A stretch of DNA of 64,000 bases from Parasulfuritortus sp049322515. GTDB taxonomy: Bacteria; Pseudomonadota; Gammaproteobacteria; Burkholderiales; Thiobacillaceae. Under the pieces are notes generated by a model. The model saw only the letters and a program-made list of their open reading frames with translations. It was not told the origin of the DNA and ran no database searches. Positions 8,452-16,940 of the stretch are shown here, in pieces. Numbering within the stretch: the first letter of the stretch is position 1; every line of letters starts with the position of its first letter. The stretch lies in contig JBMOQW010000016.1 of the NCBI GenBank assembly GCA_049322515.1, positions 15,887 to 79,886 of the forward strand. Reading direction: 5' to 3'. The translations under genes and the position numbers were made by a program.

Positions 8452-9096
8452 ATGCATATCCCGGACGGCTTCATCGCCCCGCAGACCTACCTCCCTGCCC
8501 TGGCCGTGGCCGGCCTGGCCTGGACCTATGCGGCGCGCCGGGTGCGGCGCGAACTGGATGCCGACACGCTGCCTTTCCTGGCCGCCACCACAGCGCTGTC
8601 GTTCGTGCTCATGATGGTGGCCTTGCCCCTGCCGGGCGGCACCACGGCGCACGCTGCCGGCATCGGCTTGCTGGCGGTGGCCTTCGGCGGATGGATGGCC
8701 TTCCTGGCGGTGTCGCTGGTGCTGGTCATGCAGGCCCTGCTGTTCGGCGATGGCGGCGTCACCGCCCTGCCGATCAGTGCCCTGGCCATGGGCCTGGTCG
8801 GGGCCTTCGCGGCGCGCGCCGCGTGGACCTTGCTCGGTCGGCGCTGGGAGACCGCCGCCCTGTTCCTGGCGGGCTGGCTGTCCATCGCCTTGCCTTCCGT
8901 GCTGGTGGCCCTGGCCTTGGGCATCCAGCCCCTGATCGCCCACGATGCGGGGGGGGCGCCGCTGTTCTTTCCCTTCGGACTGGCCGTGACCCTGCCGGCG
9001 GTGGTCCTGCCGCATGTCCTGGTCGGTGTGGCGGAAGGACTGCTGACCGTGTTCGGCTACCGCTACCTGACCCGCTTGCGCGCCAGAACGGCGTGA
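8452..9096 (+). CDS. nikM: ECF metal transporter S-component, CbiM/NikM family
   Basis: The substrate-binding membrane component of a group I ECF transporter, 214 residues with about seven hydrophobic segments. It begins MHIPDGF, the hallmark Met1-His2 N-terminus that forms the metal-binding site in CbiM/NikM proteins, and has a second conserved His in GGTTAHAAG. Family members carry cobalt or nickel. Here the neighbouring NikK/NikL-like genes, the NikR-type operator and the urease operon in the same window favour nickel. Genes for the T-component and ATPase follow directly. Confidence 0.9.
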   Translation: MHIPDGFIAPQTYLPALAVAGLAWTYAARRVRRELDADTLPFLAATTALSFVLMMVALPLPGGTTAHAAGIGLLAVAFGGWMAFLAVSLVLVMQALLFGDGGVTALPISALAMGLVGAFAARAAWTLLGRRWETAALFLAGWLSIALPSVLVALALGIQPLIAHDAGGAPLFFPFGLAVTLPAVVLPHVLVGVAEGLLTVFGYRYLTRLRARTA

Positions 9097-9121
9097 ACCG
9101 CCACGCAATCATCATCCCGCC

Positions 9122-9676
9122 ATGCATCGCGACCGACTTGCACTCCTGATGTATCTCGCCGCCTTGTTGGCCGCGACGCTGGTACACGATCCGGTCTGGC
9201 TGGCGGGCGGCTTGGCGGGCGTGTTATTGGTAGCCGGACGCGAGGCATTGGCGATCCTGCGCCGGGCCATCCTGGGAGTGCTGGTGTTCAACGCCGTGGT
9301 CAGCCTGAGCTACGCCGCCCTGGCCTGGTGGCAGGACAGTTCGCCCTGGGCCACCCTGCTGCGCCTGAACCTGCGCGTGTTGCTGCTCACTGCGTTGAGC
9401 TTTCTCTTCATGGCCCGGGTCAACCTGTTCCGGGCCCTGGATTTTTCCCGCGACCTGACCTTCGCCCTTGGCCTGGCCTATAGCCAGGCGCTGGTGTTCC
9501 GCCGTGCCCAGCAGGATTTCCAGCAGGCCCTGGCCAGCCGCTCGCTGCGCCGGCCGGGCCTGGTCGACCGCTACCGGGCGAGCGCCGCCGCGGCGTCCTG
9601 GTTTATTGAAAAGGCCGTCCACGCCGCCCGCCAGTCGGCCCTGGCCTTGCGCTCGCGGGGGTTTTTCCATGATTGA
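9122..9676 (+). CDS. nikQ: ECF transporter T-component, CbiQ/NikQ
   Basis: The energy-coupling transmembrane subunit that links the S-component to the ATPase. It has several membrane helices and then the two basic coupling motifs near the C-terminus, SRSLRRPG and ALRSRGF, which contact the ATPase in ECF transporters. At 184 residues it is shorter than typical CbiQ proteins (about 220-260), mostly because of a short N-terminus. It overlaps the ATPase gene by 8 bases. Confidence 0.85.
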   Translation: MHRDRLALLMYLAALLAATLVHDPVWLAGGLAGVLLVAGREALAILRRAILGVLVFNAVVSLSYAALAWWQDSSPWATLLRLNLRVLLLTALSFLFMARVNLFRALDFSRDLTFALGLAYSQALVFRRAQQDFQQALASRSLRRPGLVDRYRASAAAASWFIEKAVHAARQSALALRSRGFFHD

Positions 9677-10487
9677 ACTCCGCTACCGGCCGGTGACGCC
9701 GGTCGGCCCGCCGGTGCTGGAACTGATCGGCGTCGGTCATGCCTACGGCGGCCAGGACGTGCTGGTCGACCTCGACCTGTCGGCGCGCGCCGGCGAGCGC
9801 ATCGTCCTGCTTGGCTGCAACGGCAGCGGCAAGTCGACCCTGCTCAAGATCATGAACGGCCTGTTCGCGCCGACCCGGGGCGTATTCCGTTACGCCGGCC
9901 AGGCCATCACCCCGGCGGCCCTGAAGGCGGCGGACCTGCATCGCCGGTTCCGTGCCGAGGTGGCGCTCTTGTTCCAAAACCCGGACGCCATGCTGTTCAA
10001 TCCGACCGTGTTCGACGAAATCGCCTTCGGGCCGCGCCAGCTCGGCCTGGCCGACATTGCCGACCGGGTCCGGCACTGGGCTGATGTGGTCGGGGTGTCG
10101 AGGCACCTGGATCGGGCGCCGTTTGGTCTTTCCGGCGGCGAGAAGCAGAAGGTCTGCCTGGCCGCCCTGCTGGCCCTGGAGCCGAAGGTGCTCTTGCTCG
10201 ACGAGCCGACCGCCGCGCTCGATCCGCGTTCGACCGGCTGGTTGGTGGATTTCCTGAACAGCCTGGCGGTGACCACGGTGGTGAGCACCCACAACCTCAG
10301 TCTGGCGCCCGAGCTGGGCCAGCGTGGCTGGGTGCTGGGCGAGGACCACCGGCTATTGCATGACGGTCCGCTCGGTCCGTTGCTGGACGATGTCGAGCGA
10401 CTCACCGCCGCCAATCTGGCCCATACGCACAGCCATCGTCATGGTGGCCTGGTGCACCGGCACAGCCACGCGCACGACTGGCGCTGA
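9669..10487 (+). CDS. nikO: ECF transporter ATPase, CbiO/NikO, with histidine-rich tail
   Basis: Cytoplasmic ABC ATPase of the metal importer, 272 residues. Walker A is LLGCNGSGKSTLL, the signature is LSGGEKQKV, Walker B is VLLLDEPTAALD, and the H-loop His is in VSTHNL. The last 20 or so residues are a histidine-rich tail (HTHSHRHGG, HRHSHAHDW) that could bind or sense nickel inside the cell. ATG 9669 was chosen because it begins just before the conserved ABC domain and overlaps nikQ; an in-frame start further upstream would read through nikQ. Confidence 0.9.
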   Translation: MIELRYRPVTPVGPPVLELIGVGHAYGGQDVLVDLDLSARAGERIVLLGCNGSGKSTLLKIMNGLFAPTRGVFRYAGQAITPAALKAADLHRRFRAEVALLFQNPDAMLFNPTVFDEIAFGPRQLGLADIADRVRHWADVVGVSRHLDRAPFGLSGGEKQKVCLAALLALEPKVLLLDEPTAALDPRSTGWLVDFLNSLAVTTVVSTHNLSLAPELGQRGWVLGEDHRLLHDGPLGPLLDDVERLTAANLAHTHSHRHGGLVHRHSHAHDWR

Positions 10488-10495
10488 GGCGCGGA

Positions 10496-10726
10496 TCAAA
10501 GGCGCTGCTGGTCGGAGAGTGCGTCCTTGCGTTTGATTTCGTCGATCAGGACGACCTGTTCCTCGACCGGTCCGGCGGGCGGCTTGGGGGTGACGCCACA
10601 GCGGCCGCGCTTGCAGCTGCCGGGGGCGGCGGCTTCGATGCCGTCGTTGCCCATGTCCCTGAGCAAGGCGTAGACGCCGGCCACGGCGGCAAGCAGGAGG
10701 AGGACGGCGAGGGCGGCAGCGAGCAT
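10496..10726 (-). CDS. Small membrane-anchored hypothetical protein, 76 aa
   Basis: I do not recognise this gene. It encodes one N-terminal membrane helix (AALAVLLLLAAVAGVYALL) followed by a short soluble tail with a cysteine pair, GSCKRGRCGV, and a charged end. It is convergent with nikO, whose stop is 8 bases away, and divergent from the GGDEF gene. The clean signal-anchor and conserved-looking Cys motif make it a plausible real gene. Confidence 0.5.
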   Translation of the reverse strand: MLAAALAVLLLLAAVAGVYALLRDMGNDGIEAAAPGSCKRGRCGVTPKPPAGPVEEQVVLIDEIKRKDALSDQQRL

Positions 10727-10826
10727 GGGCGTGAGTGAATGACGGCAACCCGGTGATGTTACCGGATTTGCCGGCGCGGGCGGGTCCGGTTTTGCCAGAA
10801 GCGGGCCCTTGTCTAAGATGGGAGAT

Positions 10827-12737
10827 ATGCCCAGTCCACGCGCTTACCCCAGCCCCCTTGCCGAGATGGATATCGGTGCCCAGACGCGGCTGCGCAATCG
10901 GGTCATCGCGGCGCTCTTGGCGGTGGTGCTGGTCACCGTGCTCGGCCTGCTGGCCGGCTGGCAATGGCTCCAGTACCGGGTGCTGGAAGAGGAGATCGCC
11001 CGGCTCGGCGATCGGGTCCGGCTGGCCCACGACCAGGACACCCGGCTCTCCCTGGATCTGTTCCTCGCCCATGGCCAGGCGCTCCTGGCCCAGCCGGGCG
11101 TGCTCGCGGCGGTGGCCGCCGGCGACCGGACGCGTTTGCTGCCGCTGGCCGGGCCGGTCTTCGATCATCTGCGCCGCACCGCGCCCAGTCTCGACGTGAT
11201 GCATTTCCATGGTGCCGATAACGTTACCCTGCTGAGGGTGCACCAGCCGGACATGTACGGCGATGATCTGACCCGGGTCCGACCGATGATCGCACGGGCG
11301 AATCGGGACCGACGTTCCTTGTCCGGATTCGAGATCGGCAAGAACGGCATCAGCTACCGGGTCACCCTGCCGATGTTCGACGGTGACCGCTTCCTGGGCA
11401 CCCTGGAGCTGGGGCTCAACCTCCACCATTTCAGCCAGCGCCTGGCCGGGGTGTTCGGGGTCGAGACCGGGGTGGCCTTGATCCGCGCGGCCATGCGGCC
11501 TTACCTCGAACAGCATGGCGAATCCGGCTTCGTCACCGTGGGCGACTACTTGCTGCCGAACGCCACGCCGCCGGTCCTGGTGGCCGAATTCAAGGCTGCG
11601 CTGGCGCACCCCGGGCCGTTCCTCATCACCGAGGCGGGCGGCCGCCCGCACGTCCTGCTCAAGCACCTGGCCGTGCGCAATTACCAGGGCGAGCCGGTCG
11701 CCTTGCTGCTGGTCTCCGAGGATGTCGGTACCCGCCTGGGTCGACTGAGCCAGTACACGGCCGCCATCGTGGCTTTGGTCATGTGCGGCGTGACCGTGGC
11801 CGCGACGATGTTCTATTGGGTCTTTGGCCGTTTGCTCCGGGCCCATGACCTCGACCGCCTGCGTCTGCGCCTGGCCACCCAGGGCGCCGATGAGGGCTTG
11901 TGGGACCTCGACCTGGCCACCGACACCCTGTACAGCTCGGCGCGCATGCGCGAGATATTCGGCTTCGCTCCGGACGACGGGCCCGAACGGCGCGCCGATT
12001 GGGAAGCGCTGATCGATCCGGAGGATGTGACCCGGGTGCGCCAGACCCTGGCCCGGCATCTGGATGGCGGCCTGCCGCAGTTCAGGACCGAGTACCGCGC
12101 CCGGCACCGGGACGGTCGCCCGCTCTGGATTTCCCTGCGCGGTCAGCGGGTCGACGACCGCCAGGGCCGTCCGACCCGCGTGCTCGGCCTGATCAGCGAC
12201 ATCACCCAGGAAAAGGAGATGGCCGAACGGATCCGGCACATGGCCCAGCATGATCCCCTGACCGGACTGGCCAATCGCGCCCTGTTCTCCGACCTGATGC
12301 GCCAGGCCCTGGCCAACGCCAAGCGCGATGTCACCGGCCTGGCGGTCCTGGTGATCGACCTGGACGGCTTCAAGCCGATCAACGACCGTCTCGGCCATGC
12401 CCTGGGCGACCAGGTGCTGATCGAGGCCGCGCGCCGGATCTCGGGGGGCGTACGTGATTCGGACACCGTGGCGCGCCTGGGTGGCGACGAGTTCGTGGTG
12501 CTGTTGCGCCTGCACGGCGACAGCCACAAGGCCATGTTCGTGGCCGGCAAGATTCTCGCCAGCGTGCGCCAGCCGTATGCCATCGAAGACCAGCCGATCA
12601 AGCTGTCCTGCAGCATCGGGGTGGCCCTTTATCCGGATCACGGCGCGGACGAGATCGAGCTGACCCGGCGCGCCGACGCCGCCATGTACCAGGTCAAGCA
12701 GGCCGGCGGCGACGGGGTGCGGATGTGCGAAGGTTGA
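10827..12737 (+). CDS. Diguanylate cyclase with periplasmic Cache sensor and PAS domain
   Basis: A 636-residue membrane protein predicted to make cyclic di-GMP. Order: N-terminal membrane helix (about 20-45), periplasmic double-Cache-type sensor containing MHFHGADNVTLLRVHQP and YGDDLTRVRP, second helix near 315-335, a PAS fold at about 345-460 ending in the PAC-like ISDITQEKEMAERI, and a C-terminal GGDEF domain with an intact RLGGDEFVVLL around residue 552 and the DPLTGLANR entry motif. The catalytic motif is intact. ATG 10827 is chosen; ATG 10818 and ATG 10866 are alternatives. The ligand is unknown. Confidence 0.9.
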   Translation: MPSPRAYPSPLAEMDIGAQTRLRNRVIAALLAVVLVTVLGLLAGWQWLQYRVLEEEIARLGDRVRLAHDQDTRLSLDLFLAHGQALLAQPGVLAAVAAGDRTRLLPLAGPVFDHLRRTAPSLDVMHFHGADNVTLLRVHQPDMYGDDLTRVRPMIARANRDRRSLSGFEIGKNGISYRVTLPMFDGDRFLGTLELGLNLHHFSQRLAGVFGVETGVALIRAAMRPYLEQHGESGFVTVGDYLLPNATPPVLVAEFKAALAHPGPFLITEAGGRPHVLLKHLAVRNYQGEPVALLLVSEDVGTRLGRLSQYTAAIVALVMCGVTVAATMFYWVFGRLLRAHDLDRLRLRLATQGADEGLWDLDLATDTLYSSARMREIFGFAPDDGPERRADWEALIDPEDVTRVRQTLARHLDGGLPQFRTEYRARHRDGRPLWISLRGQRVDDRQGRPTRVLGLISDITQEKEMAERIRHMAQHDPLTGLANRALFSDLMRQALANAKRDVTGLAVLVIDLDGFKPINDRLGHALGDQVLIEAARRISGGVRDSDTVARLGGDEFVVLLRLHGDSHKAMFVAGKILASVRQPYAIEDQPIKLSCSIGVALYPDHGADEIELTRRADAAMYQVKQAGGDGVRMCEG

Positions 12738-12780
12738 GCGGTCGTGCCCGGTGAGGCGCCGGACCGGCACTGAACGGGTG

Positions 12781-12800
12781 CCCCTCGGGGGCCCGAGGGG
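12781..12800 (+). terminator. Strong GC hairpin after the GGDEF gene
   Basis: CCCCTCGGG and CCCGAGGGG form a 9-bp stem with a two-base loop, about 45 bases after the stop. There is no clear U-run, so function as a terminator is uncertain. Confidence 0.4.
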
Positions 12801-12850
12801 TCGGGCCGATTCGATCCATGGCGCTTGAAGGGTTATGATTCGTCATTTAG

Positions 12851-14818
12851 ATGCAATCGACCCAGTCCACCATGTCCAAGCCCGCCTCCAAGACGCTCAT
12901 CGCCGCGCCCCTCTTCGCCCTGGTCGGTGTCGCCGTCGCCATGACCGTTCCGAGCATCGAGATCGCCGTGGTGTTTGGCATCCTGCTGCTAACGGTCTAC
13001 CTGTTCGCCTTCGAGGTGGTGGGGGTCGACGTCGCCGCAGTCAGCGTGATGGTGCTCCTGGGCCTGATCAGTGCGTTCAACGTCGAGCTCGGCATGGCGC
13101 AGCCCCTGGTGCCGGCCTCGGAATTGTTCCGGGGCTTCTCGAGCAACGCGGTGATGTCGATCATCGCGGTGATGATCATCGGAGCCGGCCTCGACAAGAC
13201 CGGCCTCATGTCCCAGGTCGCCGGGACCATCCTGAAACTCGCCGGTCGCACCGAGGCGCGCATCATCCCGGCCATTTCCGGCACGGTCGGCTTCATATCC
13301 AGCTTCATGCAGAACGTCGGTGCCGCGGCCCTGTTCCTGCCCGTGGTCAGCCGGATATCCGCGCGCACCGGCCTGCCGATGTCGCGCCTGCTCATGCCCA
13401 TGGGTTTCTGCGCCATCCTGGGCGGCACCATCACGATGGTCGGTTCCAGTCCATTGATCCTGCTCAACGACCTGATCCTGACTTCCAACCAGGCCCTGCC
13501 GGCGGACAAGCAGATGGAGACCTGGTCGTTGTTTTCGGTCACGCCGATCGGCATCGCCCTGTTGCTCAGCGGCATCGTCTACTTCGTTCTGGCCGGCCGT
13601 TTCGTGCTGCCTGGCGGGAGCCACGACAACGTCACCCAGGCGACCAACACGATGCAGTATTTCCAGGACCTGTACGGCCTCGATTACGGTCTGTTCGAAG
13701 TCGTGGTGCCGCCCGGCAGTCCCTTGATCGGCAAGCGTCTGGATGATGTCGAGCATAACCATCGGATCCGGGTCATCGCCGCGCTGCGGGGCAGCGATGA
13801 TCTCCGTATCGGGCCCGGCGGCCTGGCGCGTGACATCGGCATCGAGGCCCATACGGTGCTCGGCATCCTGGCTTCGCCGGCTGCGCTGGAGAATTTCGTC
13901 GGCACCTTCCAGCTGGAACAGCGCGATGACCTGGAGACCTTCGCCGAATCGCTGGCCGCGACCAAGGCCGGCATCGCCGAGGTGGTGATCCCCCCGGGCT
14001 CGGCGTTGATCGGCAAGAGCGCCCGGGATGTCTGGATGCGCAAGACCTACGGCCTGGCCATGGTGGCCCTGCATCGTGGCGGGGAAACCCTGCGCGAGGG
14101 TGATGGCATCCGTGACCTGCCCTTGCTGGCCGGCGACGCCATGGTCGTGCACACCACCTGGGACGCCCTGGCGCATCTCGAAAAGGACAAGGATTTCGTG
14201 GTTCTCACCACCGAATATCCGCATGAGGAACTGCGTCCCAACAAGGTGACGCCGGCCCTCTTTTTCTTTGGCGTCGCCCTGTTCATGATCCTGTTCACCG
14301 ACGTCCGCCTGTCGATCGCCCTGATGGCCGGCGCCATCGGCATGATCCTGTCCGGCGTCCTGCGTATCGAGGAAGCCTACCAGGCGGTGAGCTGGAAATC
14401 GGTTTTCCTGCTGGCCAGCCTGATCCCCCTCGGCCTGGCGGTGGAGACCAGCGGGACCGCCGCCTGGATCGCCCAGCAGACCCTCAGCCTGCTGGGCGGC
14501 GTGCCAACCTGGGTGCTGCAACTGGCGATTGCCATCCTGGCCACCTTCTTCACCCTGGTCATGTCCAACGTCGGCGCCACCGTGCTCCTGGTGCCGCTGG
14601 CGGTCAACATCGCCATCGGCGCCGGTGCCAACCCGGCGGTGTTCGCCCTCACGGTGGCCTTGGCGACCTCCAATTCATTCTTCCTGCCCACCCATCAGGT
14701 CAATGCCCTGATCATGGGTCCGGCAGGCTACCGGGTGGCCGATTTCATGCGCGCCGGCGGCATCATGACCGTGCTGTTCTTGATGGTCATGATGCTGATG
14801 TTGAACCTCATCTACTAG
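12851..14818 (+). CDS. SLC13/DASS-family transporter with central RCK_C (TrkA-C) domains
   Basis: A 655-residue inner-membrane permease. Two membrane halves flank a soluble insert. The first half carries SFMQNVGAAALFLPVV and the second TLVMSNVGATVLLVPLA, the paired substrate and Na+ site motifs of SLC13-type carriers. The insert, about residues 270-450, holds two RCK_C-like units, each with an (I/L)IGK signature (PPGSPLIGKRL and PPGSALIGKSARD), which usually bind regulatory ligands. Substrates of the family include sulfate and dicarboxylates; this one is unassigned. The stop codon TAG lies within the left CTAG flank of the palindromic element that follows. ATG 12872 is an alternative start. 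Confidence 0.88.
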   Translation: MQSTQSTMSKPASKTLIAAPLFALVGVAVAMTVPSIEIAVVFGILLLTVYLFAFEVVGVDVAAVSVMVLLGLISAFNVELGMAQPLVPASELFRGFSSNAVMSIIAVMIIGAGLDKTGLMSQVAGTILKLAGRTEARIIPAISGTVGFISSFMQNVGAAALFLPVVSRISARTGLPMSRLLMPMGFCAILGGTITMVGSSPLILLNDLILTSNQALPADKQMETWSLFSVTPIGIALLLSGIVYFVLAGRFVLPGGSHDNVTQATNTMQYFQDLYGLDYGLFEVVVPPGSPLIGKRLDDVEHNHRIRVIAALRGSDDLRIGPGGLARDIGIEAHTVLGILASPAALENFVGTFQLEQRDDLETFAESLAATKAGIAEVVIPPGSALIGKSARDVWMRKTYGLAMVALHRGGETLREGDGIRDLPLLAGDAMVVHTTWDALAHLEKDKDFVVLTTEYPHEELRPNKVTPALFFFGVALFMILFTDVRLSIALMAGAIGMILSGVLRIEEAYQAVSWKSVFLLASLIPLGLAVETSGTAAWIAQQTLSLLGGVPTWVLQLAIAILATFFTLVMSNVGATVLLVPLAVNIAIGAGANPAVFALTVALATSNSFFLPTHQVNALIMGPAGYRVADFMRAGGIMTVLFLMVMMLMLNLIY

Positions 14819-14982
14819 GAGCCTGTCGGACTTGAAGAATCGAAGCGAAAAAACGGCCGAACGAGGACAGTTTTTGACGGTTTCGCTGGGCAATAGTCGA
14901 ACTATTGCTCAAGAAAGCGGCAGAAAATGGACCGTTCCGCCGCTTTTGCAGCCGATTTCCTTTAAGTCCGACAGGTTCCTAG
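14815..14982. mobile_element. Palindromic MITE-like element with CTAG flanks
   Basis: A 168-base element bounded by CTAG on both sides (14815-14818 and 14979-14982), with near-perfect ends: GGAGCCTGTCGGACTT at left and the reverse complement of GGAACCTGTCGGACTT at right. The inverted symmetry continues imperfectly through the whole element to a central GCAATAGT/ACTATTGC stem. It encodes nothing. Terminal repeats plus a 4-base CTAG duplication suggest a non-autonomous element moved by an IS5-type transposase, but no such transposase is in the window. It sits exactly at the end of the SLC13 gene. Confidence 0.7.
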
Positions 14983-15263
14983 GCCGAGACCGGACTGGCT
15001 GGGCGCCGAGCGTGCTCCTGGCGCCCGGTGTTCGCGACCCAGCCGCGGCCTGGTGCAGGGGCCGCCGCCTTGCCGTGAGCGTGCCAGCCGCGACGTCGCG
15101 CCTGTCCTGGTCGCGCCCAGGACGCGCGGTTGCGCGCAACTGCACGTTCCTGGACCATCGGGGATGAGTCCGCACGACCGGGACTGATCTTTGTCAATGT
15201 GCCAGAGGTCGATCCAAGCCAGGATGCCGCTGCTGCTATCCGGAAATCCTGGAGAAATTCGCC
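14983..15263. other. Non-coding stretch upstream of the peroxidase gene
   Basis: No convincing gene is visible. Possible frames here lack any recognisable domain. It probably contains the peroxidase promoter; a ribosome site (TGGAGA) lies just before the ATG. Confidence 0.5.
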
Positions 15264-16271
15264 ATGCGATCGATCATCGTCGTTGTCCTCGCCTGGGGAG
15301 TCTCGGCGGTCCATGCCCTGCAACCCCTGCCGGCCCAGCCGCCGGTACCTGTGCACAACCCGATGGACGCGGCCAAGGTGGCCCTGGGCAAGCAGCTGTT
15401 CTTCGATCCGCGCCTGTCGATCGACCAGACGGTGTCCTGCTTTTCCTGCCATGACGTGCGCTCGGCTGGCGGCGACGACGACCGGGCCACGTCGGTCGGG
15501 GTCGCCGGCAAGCTCGGCAACCGCTCGGCGCCCACCGTCCTCAACAGCGCCTACATGAGCGTGCTGTTCTGGGACGGGCGCGCCGCCAGCCTAGAGGAGC
15601 AGGCCAAGGGGCCCCTGATCAACCCGGTGGAGATGGCCATGCCCAGCCATGCCGCAGTGATTTCGCGGCTGAGCCGGATTCCCGGCTATGTGAGCCAGTT
15701 CAAGGCCGTGTACGGCGGCCCGAACCCCCTGACCATCGACAACGTCGCCCGTGCCATCGCTGCCTACGAGCGTACCCTGATCACTCCGGACAGCCCGGTT
15801 GACCGCTTCCTCAAGGGCGACCGGCAGGCGCTATCGGCGCAGGCCCAGCGCGGCATGGCGCTATTTGGAAAGCTGGGCTGCGTGCGCTGCCACAACGGGC
15901 CCAACTATGCTGGCCTGATCATGAAAGAGGGGGCCTTGTTCTATCCCTGGAACCTGCAGAAATTTCCCTCGATCCAGGGCAGTGCCTACGACACCAAGTA
16001 CGCACTGACCGAGGATCTCGGCCGCTTCACGGTCACCGGCCAGGCCAAGGACAAGCACATGTTCCGCATTCCTTCCCTACGCAACATCGCCCTGACCGCG
16101 CCCTATATGCACAACGGCAAGGTGCCGGACCTGGAGGAGGCGGTGCGGGTGATGGCCAAAACCCAACTCGGCAAGACCCTCTCCGATGCCGAGGCGAAGG
16201 ATCTGGTTGCCTTCCTGGAGGGGCTGACCGGACGGTTGCCGAAGCAGGTGGTGCCCCGCTTGCCTGAGTGA
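15264..16271 (+). CDS. Di-haem cytochrome c peroxidase
   Basis: A periplasmic peroxidase of 335 residues that would reduce hydrogen peroxide with electrons from cytochrome c. The signal peptide ends near VSAVHA. Two haem c sites are present: CFSCH near residue 59 and CVRCH near residue 205. Other family features include LGKQLFFDPRLS near the N-terminus, NRSAPTVLNSAY, and MFRIPSLRNIALTAPYMHNG, which holds the distal Met of the electron-transfer haem. Length is normal for the CcpA/MauG superfamily. TGGAGA is a good ribosome site. It stands alone after the palindromic element. Confidence 0.93.
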   Translation: MRSIIVVVLAWGVSAVHALQPLPAQPPVPVHNPMDAAKVALGKQLFFDPRLSIDQTVSCFSCHDVRSAGGDDDRATSVGVAGKLGNRSAPTVLNSAYMSVLFWDGRAASLEEQAKGPLINPVEMAMPSHAAVISRLSRIPGYVSQFKAVYGGPNPLTIDNVARAIAAYERTLITPDSPVDRFLKGDRQALSAQAQRGMALFGKLGCVRCHNGPNYAGLIMKEGALFYPWNLQKFPSIQGSAYDTKYALTEDLGRFTVTGQAKDKHMFRIPSLRNIALTAPYMHNGKVPDLEEAVRVMAKTQLGKTLSDAEAKDLVAFLEGLTGRLPKQVVPRLPE

Positions 16272-16304
16272 CGCGGCGCGATCGAGCCGGCCGTGCGCTG
16301 GGCT

Positions 16305-16940
16305 TCAGGCGCGCCGCGCGGCCATCAGGAACACCGGGTAGGCGCGTTCGCCGTCTTCCTTCTGCTTGACGATCTCGAACACGGTGCGAAAGCGCACGTC
16401 GGCAAAGCCGGCCGCCCGGGCCAGGTCGCCGAGGGCCGTCCGGTCAAAGCCGGGGTGGACGTCGACTTCGGGGCCATGGAAGCTGCCGTCTTCCTGGTCG
16501 AGGTCGGCGATGCAGAGATGGCCACCCGGGTTGAGCAGGTCGCGGAACACCGAGAGGATCTTGGCGGTGTCCGGGATGTGGTGCAGGGTCATCGAGGAAT
16601 AGATCAGGTCGTAGCGCTCGTCGGGCAGGGGCGCGTCGGTGAGGTCGACCTGGCGGACCTGAATGTTGGTCACGCCTTGTTCGGCGATCTTCTCACTGGC
16701 CACCGCCAGCATGCCGGCCGAGGTGTCCTTGAGGGTGATCAGGCCCAGCTCGTCCTTGAGCGGAAAACTCAGCAGGCCGCTGCCGCTGCCGTAGTCGAGG
16801 GCGTGCATGCCCGCGTGCAGGGGCACTTCGGCCCGGATCGCGGCGGCGATTCTTTCGGCCCGGTCGCGGAACACCGGGTTGCTGTCCCACTGGCGCGCCT
16901 TGCTGTCGAAGTGGTTCGGGTCGAGGACGACCTTGGTCAT
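16305..16940 (-). CDS. Class I SAM-dependent methyltransferase
   Basis: A 211-residue methyltransferase. The SAM-binding motif I is ALDYGSGSGLLSFPL near residues 48-62, and the acidic residue of motif II lies in ITLKDTSAGML. The post-motif region YDLIYSSMTLHHIPD and LLNPGGHLCIADLD follow the UbiE/small-molecule methyltransferase pattern. The substrate is unknown. Its start overlaps the stop of the HerA-like gene by ATGA, so the two are co-translated. Confidence 0.85.
   Translation of the reverse strand: MTKVVLDPNHFDSKARQWDSNPVFRDRAERIAAAIRAEVPLHAGMHALDYGSGSGLLSFPLKDELGLITLKDTSAGMLAVASEKIAEQGVTNIQVRQVDLTDAPLPDERYDLIYSSMTLHHIPDTAKILSVFRDLLNPGGHLCIADLDQEDGSFHGPEVDVHPGFDRTALGDLARAAGFADVRFRTVFEIVKQKEDGERAYPVFLMAARRA

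Noticed and set aside
8400..8452. A cobalamin riboswitch ahead of the CbiM-like gene
   Set aside because: Only 7 bases separate it from the previous gene, and no B12-box-like sequence is visible upstream of the operon, where a NikR-type site is found instead.
10353..12770. An 805-codon minus-strand frame over the GGDEF gene
   Set aside because: Antisense shadow; composition is repetitive and no motif is present, while the plus strand has a complete Cache-PAS-GGDEF protein.
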